In this document: in pieces, positions 31,777 through 43,174 of the stretch
Layout: every line of letters begins with the position of its first letter
How positions within the stretch are numbered: the stretch's first letter is position 1
NCBI RefSeq assembly: GCF_000715075.1
Contig: NC_134103.1
Span: forward strand, 75,951,519 to 76,015,518
Source: Nicotiana tabacum
Lineage: Eukaryota > Streptophyta > Magnoliopsida > Solanales > Solanaceae
Direction of reading: 5' to 3'
DNA length: 64,000 bases
Program-made: the position numbers and the translations under genes
The notes under the pieces: generated by a model
What the model saw: only the letters and a program-made list of their open reading frames with translations
Database searches by the model: none
What the model was told of the DNA's origin: nothing

Positions 31777-34643
31777 TGTAACGACCCGACCGGTCATTTT
31801 GAGCTCTAGCGCGTTGTTCGGCGGTTTGAGGCCTTGAGTAGCTTCACTTCAGGTATTATGACTTGTGTGCGTGGTTGGAATTGAATTTTGGAAAGTTCGG
31901 AGTTGATTTGGAAAGAAAATTTAAATTTCGGAAGCCTTAAGTTGGAAGAATTGACTAAGGTTTGATTTTTGAGTAAACGACCTCGGAATCGGGATTGGAA
32001 GGTTCCAACAGGTTCGTGTGATGATTTTGGACTTGGGCGTATGTCCAGATCGGGTTTTGGATGACCCGGGAGCGTTTCGGCGCCTATTGTGGAAAGTGGC
32101 ATTTTGGAAGGATTTTGTAAATTTGGGTTGGAGTGCATTTCAATGCTATCGATGTCCGTTTGGGATTATGAGTCTGGGAATAGCTACGTATGGTGATTCT
32201 GGTATTGGGAGCGCGTCCGAAAGTGGATTTGGAGGTCCGTAGGTCATTTTCGGGGTCATTTGGCGAAAGTTAGAAATTTAAAGATTTTTGGAGAGTTTGT
32301 CCGGGAGTGGAATTTTTTATATCAGGGTCGAATTTCGATTCCGGAAGTTGGAGTAGGTCCGTAATGTCAATTATGACTTGTGTGCAAAATTTGAGGTCAA
32401 TCGGAAGTAATTTGATAGGTTTCGGCATCGAAGGTAGAAGTTTAAAGCTTCAAAGTTCATTAGGTTTGAATTGGAGGGTGATTCGTAGTTTCGAAGTTGT
32501 TTGATGTGATTTGAAGGCTCGACTCAGTTCGTAATGTGTTTTGGAACGTGTTGGTATAATTGGTTGAGGTCCCGAGGGCCTCGGGTGGAATCTGGATGGT
32601 AAACGGATCGAGTTGGGACTTGAAAGAAGAGCTGAGGGCTGCTTTCTTCTGGTGTAACCGCACCTGCGAGGTTAGGGCCGTAGGTGTGGAGCCGTAGAAG
32701 CGGACATGAGGGTCACAGAAGCGGCTTAGGCTGGGGAAGGTTGGGACCGCAGATGCGGTTAAGTTCCGTAGAAACGGGACCGCTCCTGCGCATGTGGAGT
32801 CGCAGGAGCAAAGGCGTAGAAGCGGATAGGGGCCGCAAATGCGGAGTTGAGGGGTATGAAGGAGGACCGCAGAAGCGGTAATGTGGCCGCACCTGCAGAA
32901 CCGCAAAAACGGTCAAGGGACCGCAGGTGCGAGAGGTCGCTGGGCGGATTGTTTTAAAGAGAGATATTTGGCTCTTCTTCTCTCATTTTCCACTTGGTTG
33001 AGGCGATTTTAGAGAGCTTCAAGGAGGGATTTTCATCAAGCAACATAAGGTAAGTGATTCCTACCTATTGCAAGTTAAATACATGATTTGTATAAGGATT
33101 TAAGCATGTAAATTAGTAGAAATTATGGGGGGGTTTGGTAGAAAATCTAGAAATTATATTTTTGGATTTTGACCACGAAATTGGACGTGGAACTTGGAAT
33201 AACTTATATATTTGAGCTTGTGGTGATATGGGTAAGGTTTATTTTCGAAATTTTTTGAAATCCGGGCACGTGGGCCCGAGGGTGGTTTTTATCGACTTTT
33301 CGAACGGAGTTGAGAATTGTTGTAACTAGGATTACAATGAGTATTTGAGTATATATTTATGGAATTTCTCAATTTTTGACTAGTTTCGGAGCGTTGGGCG
33401 TCAGTTTGAGTTGTCGGAAGGCCTTGGGAGCCGGTTATGGAATTCCGGAGCGAGGTAAGTCTCCTTTCTAACCTTGTAAGAGGGAAATAACCTCATAGGT
33501 GAAATAATACGATATGTGCTTCTATTTGTGGGGGCTACGCACGCACGATGTGACGAGAGTCCGTGCGTAGCTACTATTATGCTAAGTCCGGGTAGTCTAG
33601 ACCCAAATCATGCTCTTGCGATATTTGCAACCTTATTGTTAATTTAAATTGCTTAAATCATAGTGAACTTGGTAAATTAATTTTTAAAAGGTTAAATTTT
33701 ATTTTTCCTGACCGTTAAATGAGAATTGACATTTTCTTGGATAATTGCTCCTTAAAGAATTCTTGATTGACTGTTGAATGTGTTTATCTTTTGTAGAGCG
33801 GGACGAACGCATCGACAGATTAAATAGATGCATCTATGGTTCGCGTCGTTCGACCCTCGGCAGTACACAGTTTAAATATTTATGTTGGAGCGGGTCGTAC
33901 GACCTCAGCATGATTTGCTCATGATTGAATTGATTGCTTTGGAATTTATAATAAATTATATTGTCTCCTTGGCCTGAGATAAATTGTTAAATAATGGAAA
34001 ATAAATTTGGAGATTTCTTAATTATAAAAGAACTGCTTACTTACTTCAAAATATTGAGCTTGCAACCGTTTTATATAATGCATACTTAATTATATCATTG
34101 ATATCCTATTTATAGCCCATAGTAAGTGTCGAAGTCGACCCCTCGTCACTACTTCTTCGAGGTTAGGCGGGATACTTAATGGGTACGCGTTGATTTACGT
34201 ACTCATACTACACTTGTTGCACATTTTTGTGCAGGTACATATATGTTTAGTGGCCTTGTGGGTGCAGAGGCACAGTTACGGCGGGGACTTAGGTGAGCTG
34301 CATTATATACCACGATCCGCAGCCAACAGAGTCTCCTTCAGAGTATTTATATTTTTCCTGTCCAATTTGTATTCCGGATAGCTATTGTATTTTATTTTAT
34401 ATTCCTAGTTAATGCTCATGCACTTGTGATACCGGGGTTTGGGATGATTATAGGTTGTTCTGTATTGAATTTGTAAAAAATATTATTATTTACTCTGTAA
34501 ATTCCCATTCGTTACTATTTAAATTGAAGGAAAATATGATTTCAAAAGTAATAAAATGAGAACCCAATTAAGTATTTATTGTTGGCTTGCCTGACAGTGG
34601 TGTCCGGCGCCATCACGACCTTTATGGATTTTGGATCGTGACA
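31777..34643 (+). repeat. 3' LTR of LARD-like element
   Basis: 2867 bp, TGTAACGACCCGACCGG to CGTGACA. Full-length compared with the 5' LTR. Contains the GC-rich hairpin cluster at 32655-32940. Followed by TTACA (target duplication partner of 25397-25401), and then the AT-rich element resumes. Confidence 0.87.
32655..32940 (+). repeat. GC-rich quasi-palindromic cluster in LTR
   Basis: Many short variants of CCGCAGAAGCGG and CCGCACCTGCG in both orientations, in otherwise AT-rich DNA. Absent from the 5' LTR through the 984-bp deletion except for its first units (26281-26360). Confidence 0.8.
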
Positions 34644-34648
34644 TTACA

Positions 34649-35860
34649 TAGCCTAGTAATTACACAATATATTAATTATGACAACCATTTTTTTTGTCAT
34701 AACGTAATTATAGTGAAATTACAAGTGAACTGTTTGGTTACACAAGTGTAATTACATAGTTAAATTAAATTTTAAATAAATTAATTATCAAAATTTAAAA
34801 GTTAATATAATAAATATATGCCTATAATAATTTTATAAGTATAAATGATATTAGATTTGCTATTTAAAATGCATATTTTTTATTGAATATACATTAATTA
34901 GTAATCATATATTTATAATTGATATTGTAAAAATAATTGATATATATATTTACAAATTAATTATATTTAGTTTAATTAATTATAAAACATACGTTTTGTA
35001 AGAACATCATGGAATGCATGTTTGATAAAATAAATTAATATTTATAAATATAATATCATAACATTATTCAAATAGTTGACAAACTAATCTATCAATTCTA
35101 ACTAAAAACTGAACAAGATGCAATGTGAAATAACAAGTCAATACTACTAGAACAAGTAAATTGGAACCATAAATTTAACACAAATTCAAAATCCAAGAAA
35201 AAATAATAATTTAACATATGTCAAATTCCAACATAATAAAAATAAGTTCCAATACAACTTAAGATTAGAAAATATAATAAGTTTAAAACCTTATTCAACA
35301 ATAAAATTTTACTTTAATGACACCACTCATTATATGTTAAATTTGTTATTGACTCATTATTTCTAATATTAGGAGGTGTAATTTCAAAATCTAGAATAAT
35401 AACGCAGTTACGCTAAATGAAGAAAATAAAATAAATAAGAAATAAAATATATGAGCAATTACACGGAATCACAAGAAGTAAAGGTAGAAAAATAAAAGAT
35501 AAATAATGTACATAGAAAAATATATTTTAAAATTAAAAAAAGAAATTAAAAAGTAAAAATAAAATAAAATGAAAAGGAATTAAAATAATAGAAATAAAAA
35601 GTTAAAAAGAAAATAAATTAAAATAGTAACAAAAAAGAAAGAAATTAAAAAGTAACTTTGTAATTACACAGTGTAATTACCACCAATTCTCACATACCCC
35701 TTGAGAATTGGATAGTGTAATTACACATATCCAATTACACCCAATTCCACGCTGACCAAGTAATTACTTGGCCAGACAAACATGTCAAATTGTATAATTA
35801 CACCCAATTACACCCAAATCCATTCCTAAGTTGCTTACCAAACATTCTCCAAGAGAGGCT
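34649..35860 (+). mobile_element. Right part of AT-rich inverted-repeat element
   Basis: Very A+T-rich, no ORF. Repeats of GTAATTACAC in both orientations, especially 34670-34760 and 35655-35820, and an end (about 35825-35860) complementary to 25335-25355. Interpreted as the remainder of the element into which the LARD inserted. The target duplication of this outer element was not resolved. Confidence 0.5.
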
Positions 35861-36186
35861 GTTTTTTTCAACGTAAACATGTATGCATATTAATCTGTTA
35901 AATCTGAATAATACGAGAAGGCATGTTAATTTGGAAGAAAAGATGTCATACTACACACTAAATAATAAATTTAAAATTTTATCAACCGAATATTTCTTTT
36001 CCGATTAGCCGATATTAACTTAATAATTATAATTATATTTCTTTCTTGAGAATTTAGATTAGTATCTTAATTAAATTTATATTATTTTTAAAGGTTACTG
36101 TTGATTAAAATGTATCAAGTTGAGAGTTTCATTTTTCTTGCTTCTTTTCCTTTAATTGTACATTTAAGAAATATATAAGTAAATCT
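35861..36186. other. AT-rich intergenic stretch
   Basis: Nothing recognised; no ORF or repeat of note. Confidence 0.4.
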
Positions 36187-36220
36187 AAGCCAAGCAAGTC
36201 AAATTCGACTAGTACAATTA

Positions 36221-37076
36221 AAGGCTATTCTAACAACAACAACGACAACCCAGTGAAATTTCACAAGTGGGGTCTGGAGAGGATAATATGTACGCAACGT
36301 TACCCCTACCCTGAGAGGGTAAAAATACTGTTTTCGATATACCCTCAGCTAAAGAAGATGGAAGAAGCGCTGATAGCAATTCATAGCAAGGAAATATATT
36401 AGGAAAATAAATTGAAGATAGCAATAAAGATTATGAAATAAGTAGCTATAGCAAGTAATAACAAGACAATCTATTTAGAGAAATAAATACGAGGTCTGAT
36501 AGCAATAGAGAATCTGAAAGGAGCTTTTATAGAAAACCAAGGAAGTAGTGGTGACAAGTAATAACAGAACAAGATATGAAAAATAGCAAACTCAGGATAA
36601 AAGGATACCATACTAACACTAACACTAATGAACTACTGAAGACAAAGGGAAACGCGCGACTACCTACTAACGTTCTACCCTAATCCTCAACCTCCACGCC
36701 CTCCTATCCAGGGTCATGTCTTCGGTTAGCTTAAGCTGCGCCATGTCCCGCCTGATCACTTCTCCCCAAGACTTCTTTGACATACCTCTACCCTTCCTCC
36801 TACCTCCCAAGGCCAACCTCTCACACCTCCCGACTAGGGCATATGTGCTTCTCATCTTAACATACCCGAACCATCTCAGCCTCGCCTCTCGCATCCTTTG
36901 CTCCACAGAGGCCACTCTCACCTTGTCCCGAATAACTTCATTCCTAATTCTATCCAACCTAGTATACCCACACATCCATCTCAATATCCTTTTTTCAGCT
37001 ACTTTCATCTGCTAGACGTGGGAGTTTTTGACTGGCCAACATTCTGCCCCATACAACATAATCGGTCTAACCACTA
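36221..37076 (-). mobile_element. 5'-truncated RTE-type LINE with 34-bp target duplications
   Basis: The minus-strand ORF 37008-36667 plus the preceding codons (MLYGAECWPVKNSH) is the C-terminus of the RTE-clade reverse transcriptase protein common in Solanaceae (ILRWMCGYTRLDRIRNEVI, ARLRWFGYV, ERLALGGRRKGRG, LTEDMTLDRRAWR), ending at its natural stop. The 3' UTR (36665-36221) has the usual GGGTAGGGGTAACGTTGCGTAC block and a GTT-repeat tail. The flanks 36187-36220 and 37077-37110 are the same 34 bp with two differences: an unusually long, clear target duplication. One in-frame TAG lies before the MKVAEK block. Confidence 0.9.
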
Positions 37077-37110
37077 AAGCCAAGCAAGTCAAATTCGACT
37101 AGTCTAATTA

Positions 37111-37446
37111 GGAATGACAATATATTTTTGTCAAATTCGAATGACCGGAATTTTTATTTAATTTAGCTTTAATTTATAAATAAAATACTTTTGAATGATA
37201 TTGTAAAAAGTATTGTCAAGGAGTGGGATAAATACAATCAAATATCACCAAATTAATTTACGGATAAAGCAATAAATTAATAACAAAATAAAAATAAAAA
37301 TACGAGTATAAAAAGAGCGCGAGAAAGGACAATTTTACACTTTCTTTCAGGAGCATTCCCACTCAACGGTGCTTCTAAGTAAACCATTCAATTCCGCTAC
37401 CAAATTTTCCCGATTCCGATCGTTCGTCACCGTCGATCCGCCGGCA
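37111..37446 (+). promoter_or_regulatory. Promoter and 5' UTR of the peroxidase relic
   Basis: AT-rich upstream sequence with a good TATA box TATAAAAA at 37307-37314, then a CT- and CG-richer leader before the ATG at 37447. With the usual spacing, transcription would start near 37340. The RTE LINE sits about 230 bp upstream of the TATA box. Confidence 0.6.
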
Positions 37447-37866
37447 ATGGCGAATCCAATCGTCAACGCTGAGTACTTGGAAGGAGTCGAGAAAGCTCGT
37501 CGAGATTTCCGCGCTCTTATCTCCAGCAAAAATTGTGCTCCTATCATGCTTCGATTAGCGTACACAAACACTCTCTCTCCGTCCTTCATTTTCTGAATAA
37601 AACTACTTCGTTCGTCCAAATAATACGAGGAATTAAGTTTATTCGACTTACTTAATTTCATGTTTAAATTCGTTAATAATTTAGAATAACTACATTTGGA
37701 GAAACTACTTAGTATTAAATACGTACTTGTGTTTCTGTGTAGATGGCACGATGCAGGAACATATGATTGTAAGTCGAAGACAGGAGGACCTAATGGTTCA
37801 ATCCGAAATGAGGAAGAGTTCACTCATAATGCTAACAATGGCTTGAAAATATTCTTCAATTTTGTG
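37447..37866 (+). pseudogene. APX3: Peroxisomal-type ascorbate peroxidase, exons 1-2 only
   Basis: Exon 1 37447-37559 encodes [20 protein letters not shown] and ends in [10 protein letters not shown]; donor GTACAC. Exon 2 37743-37866 begins at a TAG acceptor and encodes WHDAGTYD, then TGGPNGSIRNEEEF and NNGLKI. The distal-site Arg, Trp and His (RLAWH) are intact. GPNGSIRNEEE marks the peroxisomal class, not the cytosolic one. At the end of exon 2 one base is missing and the expected donor GT reads AT, so splicing onward is doubtful. No exon 3 follows on this strand; a Tat LTR starts at 39252. Exons 3-7 are found on the opposite strand at 16806-3398. The enzyme would use ascorbate to remove H2O2 at the peroxisomal membrane. 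Confidence 0.9.
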
Positions 37867-38499
37867 ATATTTTTCTCAAAAGCGGATCCAGAATTTCAAG
37901 AGGATGAGTGCACTGTTGTGAAGGGGTGGATCTAGAATTTACATTTGACTACTTTAATTTTAGTCTCTTACTATGAACACACTACACATTTAAAATTATA
38001 GGTTCAAAATTATATTCTTTTTGAAATTTTAGTAATTTTCACATATGTATCTATACTTTGTGCCGAAAACAAGACCGCTCAGAGTGGATTTGAACTGCCA
38101 ATTTTACTTGCAGTGGTGCACCCAATAATAATTACACCATAAGAGTTTTTGAGCATGGGTTCACGCACATATATTTAAGTAATTTTGAAGAAATATAACA
38201 TTATACATAATTTAAGGATAGGAGTATGAGTTCACGTGAATCCATATCCCTCAACTTGTATACGCCTCTGATTTATTTTTTCCTACTTCACGCTCCAAAT
38301 AAAAACTGATTGACTTAGTTCTTTTTTTTATATTAAACTTTCTAAGAAGGTCCAATTTGAGATGCACAAAGGACAACACTACTCTATCGGTCTGATGTTG
38401 TTGCATGACTGATTGTCATTAGCTGGTCTTAAGAAGCTTTTTGCATGACTAACCTTTTGCTAGTCCAGCTGAGACAAAACATACTAGCTAATTCCTTCC
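37867..38499 (+). other. APX intron 2 with a MITE-like insert
   Basis: 37880-38275 resembles a common Solanaceae non-autonomous repeat (start GCGGATCCAGAATTT, again GGTGGATCTAGAATTT at 37924, end TATACGCCTCTG) but the ends are too degraded to prove it. The rest is plain AT-rich intron. No exon 3 seen. Confidence 0.4.
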
Positions 38500-38665
38500 T
38501 CCCTAACTTACTATCTGCCTAAGACTTCGTGGCAGAGTTAGCACGTACTTGTGCTGGCGGAAAATTGCTAGTACCCCAACATCACAAGTATCGTGTGAAA
38601 TAGTCGAGGTGCGTATAAGTTGTCCAAGGTACCATCGATATTCAAAAAAATGAAAAAAACACAAT
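38500..38665 (+). mobile_element. SINE remnant
   Basis: TGGCAGAGTTAGCACGTAC, AAATAGTCGAGGTGCG and AAGTTGTCCAAGGTACCATCG, followed by an A-rich tail at 38643-38660, match the body of a Solanaceae SINE that I recognise by its AGTCGAGGTGCGC core. Promoter boxes at the 5' side are not clear, so the true start may lie before 38500. Confidence 0.6.
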
Positions 38666-39246
38666 TCTGGAAATTTGCACTTAAACCAGCTTATTTATAT
38701 TCCAAATTCAGCACTTAGCAAAGCTGCCCCTTAAATTATATTGTTGAATAGCTCAGAATGTCTGATGCATCTTTTGCCTCCAACTACACTCAATATGCAA
38801 ATGAACTTGCAATGTTAATGGTCATGATGCTCCGTTAAAGCAAATGACTCAATGTATGGTTGGGTAGGTAGGGGAAAGGTACCAATGAGAGGTAAAAAGA
38901 AAGGTGATAATCACTTTAGTCGTATAGTTAAAAACTAAAGGATGAAGAGTTTGGAACTGGGTGGGATGGGGGGTTTTCGACCCTCCTACTTCAGATTTTT
39001 CTATCCCTTTGAACTTAGGTGAAAATGAGAAAGTAAATCTCATTTGCTTGTCTGGTAGACTGGTAGTTATAAAGACAACCTTAAAGGAATAATAAATACT
39101 TCTCATTTGAGAAGCAGGACAATGCCTTGATTCCCCTCCCTTTCGTTGAAGTGGGCAGTCTATTATATGTTTTTTCGCAAACTCGAACAAAAAATTAGAG
39201 CTTCTATCCATTGGAAATCAACTTTTGAGGGAATTTTTCTTTAATC
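38666..39246. other. Remaining APX intron 2
   Basis: AT-rich; no ORF with family resemblance on either strand, no exon. Ends in ATTAT (39247-39251), the target duplication of the Tat element. Confidence 0.45.
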
Positions 39247-39251
39247 ATTAT

Positions 39252-39754
39252 TGTTTGCCCGAAAAATGGTACAGTTGAATTTGTTCGTGGTTTTTAGACA
39301 TATAAATTAATTTGATCCCAAAAGATAATGAATTAATCAATTTCCGTACAAGATACTTAGCTCAAATATAGATAAAACGATAGATTTGGAGAGCCCAGGA
39401 ACAGATTTTTCGGGTACGATGATGATAAGAACAACAAGCTAGAGAGAGAAATAGTATCAAGATGCTATATTGGAATGTGTTCTTTGATCTCCAAAAAATC
39501 TTGTCTTACAATGATAGTTGAGCCTATTATTTATAGCTCAGTGGGCGTATTGGTCGGGCCCACCACTAATGACAATTATTGAAGTGCGATAATGGAAACC
39601 TAACGAAAAACATAAATGCCCAATTTCCTGTAATGGGCCATTATTCTTTAATGTTGTAGAATATTCTTCATTAAATATTACCAGACGCATCGTGCTTAAT
39701 GCCTTTATGGACTTGCCTTTCTCGGTGACACACGAGGTAGACGTGCCCGGTTTT
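39252..39754 (-). repeat. Inverted Tat LTR, truncated
   Basis: On the minus strand it aligns to about 16928-17434 of the Tat 5' LTR, including the TATA box and the terminal GGGCAAACA. Its 3' terminus borders APX intron DNA, not a primer site, so it is a 3' LTR. Its 5' part is cut at 39754/39755, and copia gag sequence follows. Interpreted as the 3' LTR of the element at 16846-24957. Confidence 0.85.
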
Positions 39755-41375
39755 GCTTCATTCTCATTCTCATTCTCTTAAGAGAATGTGGTAGCAATAT
39801 GTAATAAGTCTGAAAAAAGATAAAATTATTACGATAAATGTATCTAAATAGATGTGGATGTGGATGTGGCAATAGAGAAAATTATAATCGTCATCATTGT
39901 GCTAATGAGAACACTCAAAATAATCCTTAACTCTGTGAAAGTAATATTTGTCATCAATTTGATATGAGATTTTGTAAAGCACATATAGATGATTATGGTC
40001 CATTCATTATGTGAATGTGACAATATGTGATTTATGAATACATACTCATTCTTGGGAGAATATGAACGTGCTTGTGGTAGTGAATATACCACACTTACCT
40101 CTAAAAGGAGATTTGAGATGAAATAAGAAAATAATTTTACTATTATGGCACGAATAGTCATTGATCACGTACATATTATGATTATGGCAATGTGATTATT
40201 ACAGGGCAAAAGTAATAGAAGCAACATATCTTGCCAGTAATAATTTTGACCATGATCATAATGGTATAACTTTCTCTTTAAAAGAGATATTCACCATATG
40301 GATGTTGATGAATATGTGATAGTACAAAATTAATTGAGAGCTCTGGAAGAGCCAATTATACTATTTTGGAGAAATAAAATTGATTATCAATGCGGTATTG
40401 TATCGTACTAAGTCTCAAAGAAACCTATTGAGTTTCTAAAGTATTCGTGAAAACGATTGGTTATATTGATACTCTAATAAAGTAAAGATTTAATATCTTC
40501 TATTACTACAACGTGTAGCGGGGTAATATGTATGTGAAAAGCTACTCGCTTTATTCTCCAGTTTGTACTACACAAATAAAAGAATGTCACAATAAAGTAG
40601 AAGTTTATTGATATAAAAAAACCCATATCATAATAAACTTGGAGTTTATTGATAATTATACATGTCATGGTGTAAACCTGAAATTTATCAATATTGATAA
40701 TTTATCAAATTGGCATAACTAGTTTAGCCATATCAATTTAAGTATGATGTGCAAAATTAAAAGAGAATTCACATGGGTAAATATTAAAGAACTAGAAAAT
40801 TCTTTACGAATTCTCTTATGTTACTTGTTCTCATTAATTAATAGACCAACTAAAATTGGGATTGAATCTCATGAATGCTGAAAATATCAAAGGTGAATAT
40901 GGGCTCATTCACCCGCCATGTATACCACATAATATGTATCTATGAGATGGTTACATGTGCGATTATTATTAATCTGCAACCTGATGTTTGCGAAGTAACT
41001 TGCTCGATAATTTAACTTCGAGCATAATTTTCATATTTTTATTCAAGACAGTTCACCTTGATAAGTTGGTTTACATCACAGCTGGTTTAGCAAAATAATT
41101 TATTGAGTGTCTCCACTTAATAGCTAAACTATTGTTTATGAGAGCAAAGTTATCTATATCAGTTTGTTATAGGTTATATACGAAAGTATATTACATTCTC
41201 CCCTCATAAGTGATTCAGGGTCAGGAATCAAATAATTTCATCTTATTATTATTGATGTGCGGTGTATATTTTGATTAACACTATAACGCACAAAAGTGGG
41301 TTTTCAAAGTTGAGGAAGCAAGTTCATTTTCCTAACATAAGGAGGAGACATAATAAACAGTTGAGAAAATGTTAT
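39755..41375 (+). pseudogene. Tork-type copia gag-pol relic, part 1
   Basis: No long ORF, but piecewise translation follows the Solanaceae Tork-like copia in order: an RG-rich gag stretch decayed to MWMW-like repeats (about 39850-39900), GAG-pre-integrase (NWHN near 40710), the integrase core lead-in (GIESHE, WLHVRLL, LARIIQLRA near 40860-41040), a remnant of the catalytic LDN block (41055-41080), LLFMRAKL near 41130, and finally HFPN-IRR near 41320-41370. Dozens of stops and shifts show long decay. The gag N-terminus is missing because the junction with the Tat LTR cuts it off; the 5' LTR is inverted at 24958-25188. At 41375 a Tekay element interrupts it; it resumes at 49185. Confidence 0.75.
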
Positions 41376-42026
41376 TGTCACGACCCGGAATTTTCCACCG
41401 ACGGGACCGTGATGGCGCCTAACATTTTACTTGCTAGGCAAACCAACGATAGAAAATCATTAAACCAATTCCTTATTTTTATTCAGTAAATAACAATAAT
41501 TAACTAAGATGAAATATGATAAGTGCGAAATATTATAAAAATGTATTAATTACTACTACCCGGATCTGGAGTCACAATTCACGACCATTTTAGAAATTGC
41601 TACAAGTAATAGTCAGAAAAGAAATACAACAGTCTGAATGAAAGAAACAATAGAACAGAAAAGATAGACGGGGACTTCAAGGTATGTGAACGCCGACAGA
41701 TCTACCTTGAGTCTCCGGACAGCAGACCAATAGCAAAAATCTCGATCAACCCGAGCCGGTACCAAAATCTGCACAGAAAGTGCAGAGTGCAGTATCAGTA
41801 CAACTGACTCCATGTACTGGTAAGTGTCGAGCCTAACCTCGATGAAGTAGTGACGAGGCTAAGGCAAGGCACCTACAAATCAACCTGTACAATTTAACAG
41901 TGTATATACAAATAACAGAAAACATACCATGAATCAACAGGAATAGTGAATACAGTAAAGAAAAAATGTACGGCATCACCCTTCGTGCTTTTACTCTCAA
42001 TCTCACCATAAAATCAATAGAAACAA

Positions 42027-42299
42027 CACGGCATCACCCTTCGTGCATTAACTCTCATATCATGGCACGGCATCACCCTTCGTGCATTAACACTCACAAT
42101 ATGATACGGCATCACTCTTCGTGCATTAACACTCACAATATGGCACGGCATCACCCTTAGTGCATTAACACTCACAATATGGCACGGCATCACCCTTCGT
42201 GCATTAACACTCACAATATGGCACGACATCACCCTTAGTGCATTAACACTCACAATATGGTACGGCATCACCCTTCGTGCATTAACACTCTCCCTTACC
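42027..42299 (-). repeat. 39-bp tandem repeat in Tekay LTR, 7 units
   Basis: Units at 42027, 42066, 42105, 42144, 42183, 42222 and 42261, core CACGGCATCACCCTTCGTGC plus ATTAACACTCACAATATGG. Thirteen codons per unit, so open frames run through both strands; they are not genes. Confidence 0.92.
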
Positions 42300-43174
42300 A
42301 TAATGCAATGCATAAATAACAACAGGGAGATAGAATAACAAGTACAAACCTTACTTCAATATTTGGTTACATAATATAAATTTCAACTTTTAAATAAATA
42401 CTCGATTACCAACAGAAAATTCGTAAACATGATAATGACGATCAATTTAACAACACTAGTATAAACATGTAGCAATTAGGCATAAAAAAGAGACAATATA
42501 AGAAAATAACGGAAGAAACATGGAAAAATAGGTAAATTGGCGGCGCATAAGTACTCGTCACCTCACATATATGCCGCTCACATGAATTGCACTTAGCAAA
42601 TAATCTAAGGTTCCTAATTCCCTCAAGTCAGGGTTAGACACAATACTTACCTTGTTCCGAATGCCACACAATTCTTAATCACAGCTTTTCCTTTAGAATT
42701 CACCTCCAAGCCACTCGTATCTACTCAAAATGACTCAATAATATCAAATATTGCTAAAGGAATTAATTATATTGCATAAATTAAATTTTCCAAAATTTCC
42801 TCCAAAAAGTCAAAAAATCGACCCCGGGCCTGCTAGGTCAAAACCCGAGGTTCTGACCAAAATACATTTACCCATTCACCCCAAGCCTGAATATATAATT
42901 AATTTTGGAATCCGACCTCAAATTGAGGTCTAAATCCTCAAATTTTCGAAATCCCTAGTTTCTACCCTAACCCCTAATTCTACCATGAAAACTCTAGATT
43001 TTAGGCTGATAATTCATAAAATGAAATGGGTAATTGAAAGAAAATAGTTTAGAATCACTTACCAACACTTTGGGGAAGAAAATGACTCTTGAAAATCGCC
43101 TCTACCCGTTTGGTTCTTGAAAAATGTTGAAGAAATGGCTTAAACCCATGTTTGATTCTGTTTTATGCATACGG

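Noticed and set aside
36716..37015. Plus-strand ORF of 99 codons
   Set aside because: Antisense shadow of the RTE LINE reverse transcriptase C-terminus, which has the recognisable family motifs on the minus strand.
39771..39788. Perfect 18-bp palindrome CATTCTCTTAAGAGAATG next to the inversion breakpoint
   Set aside because: It coincides with a decayed copia gag segment (codons of a PFPEEN-like stretch), so a few substitutions are enough to make it palindromic; no evidence that it caused the break.
42014..42322. ORFs on both strands with repeated peptide blocks
   Set aside because: They are translations of a 39-bp (13-codon) tandem repeat within an LTR; the same occurs in the sister LTR with a different unit number.
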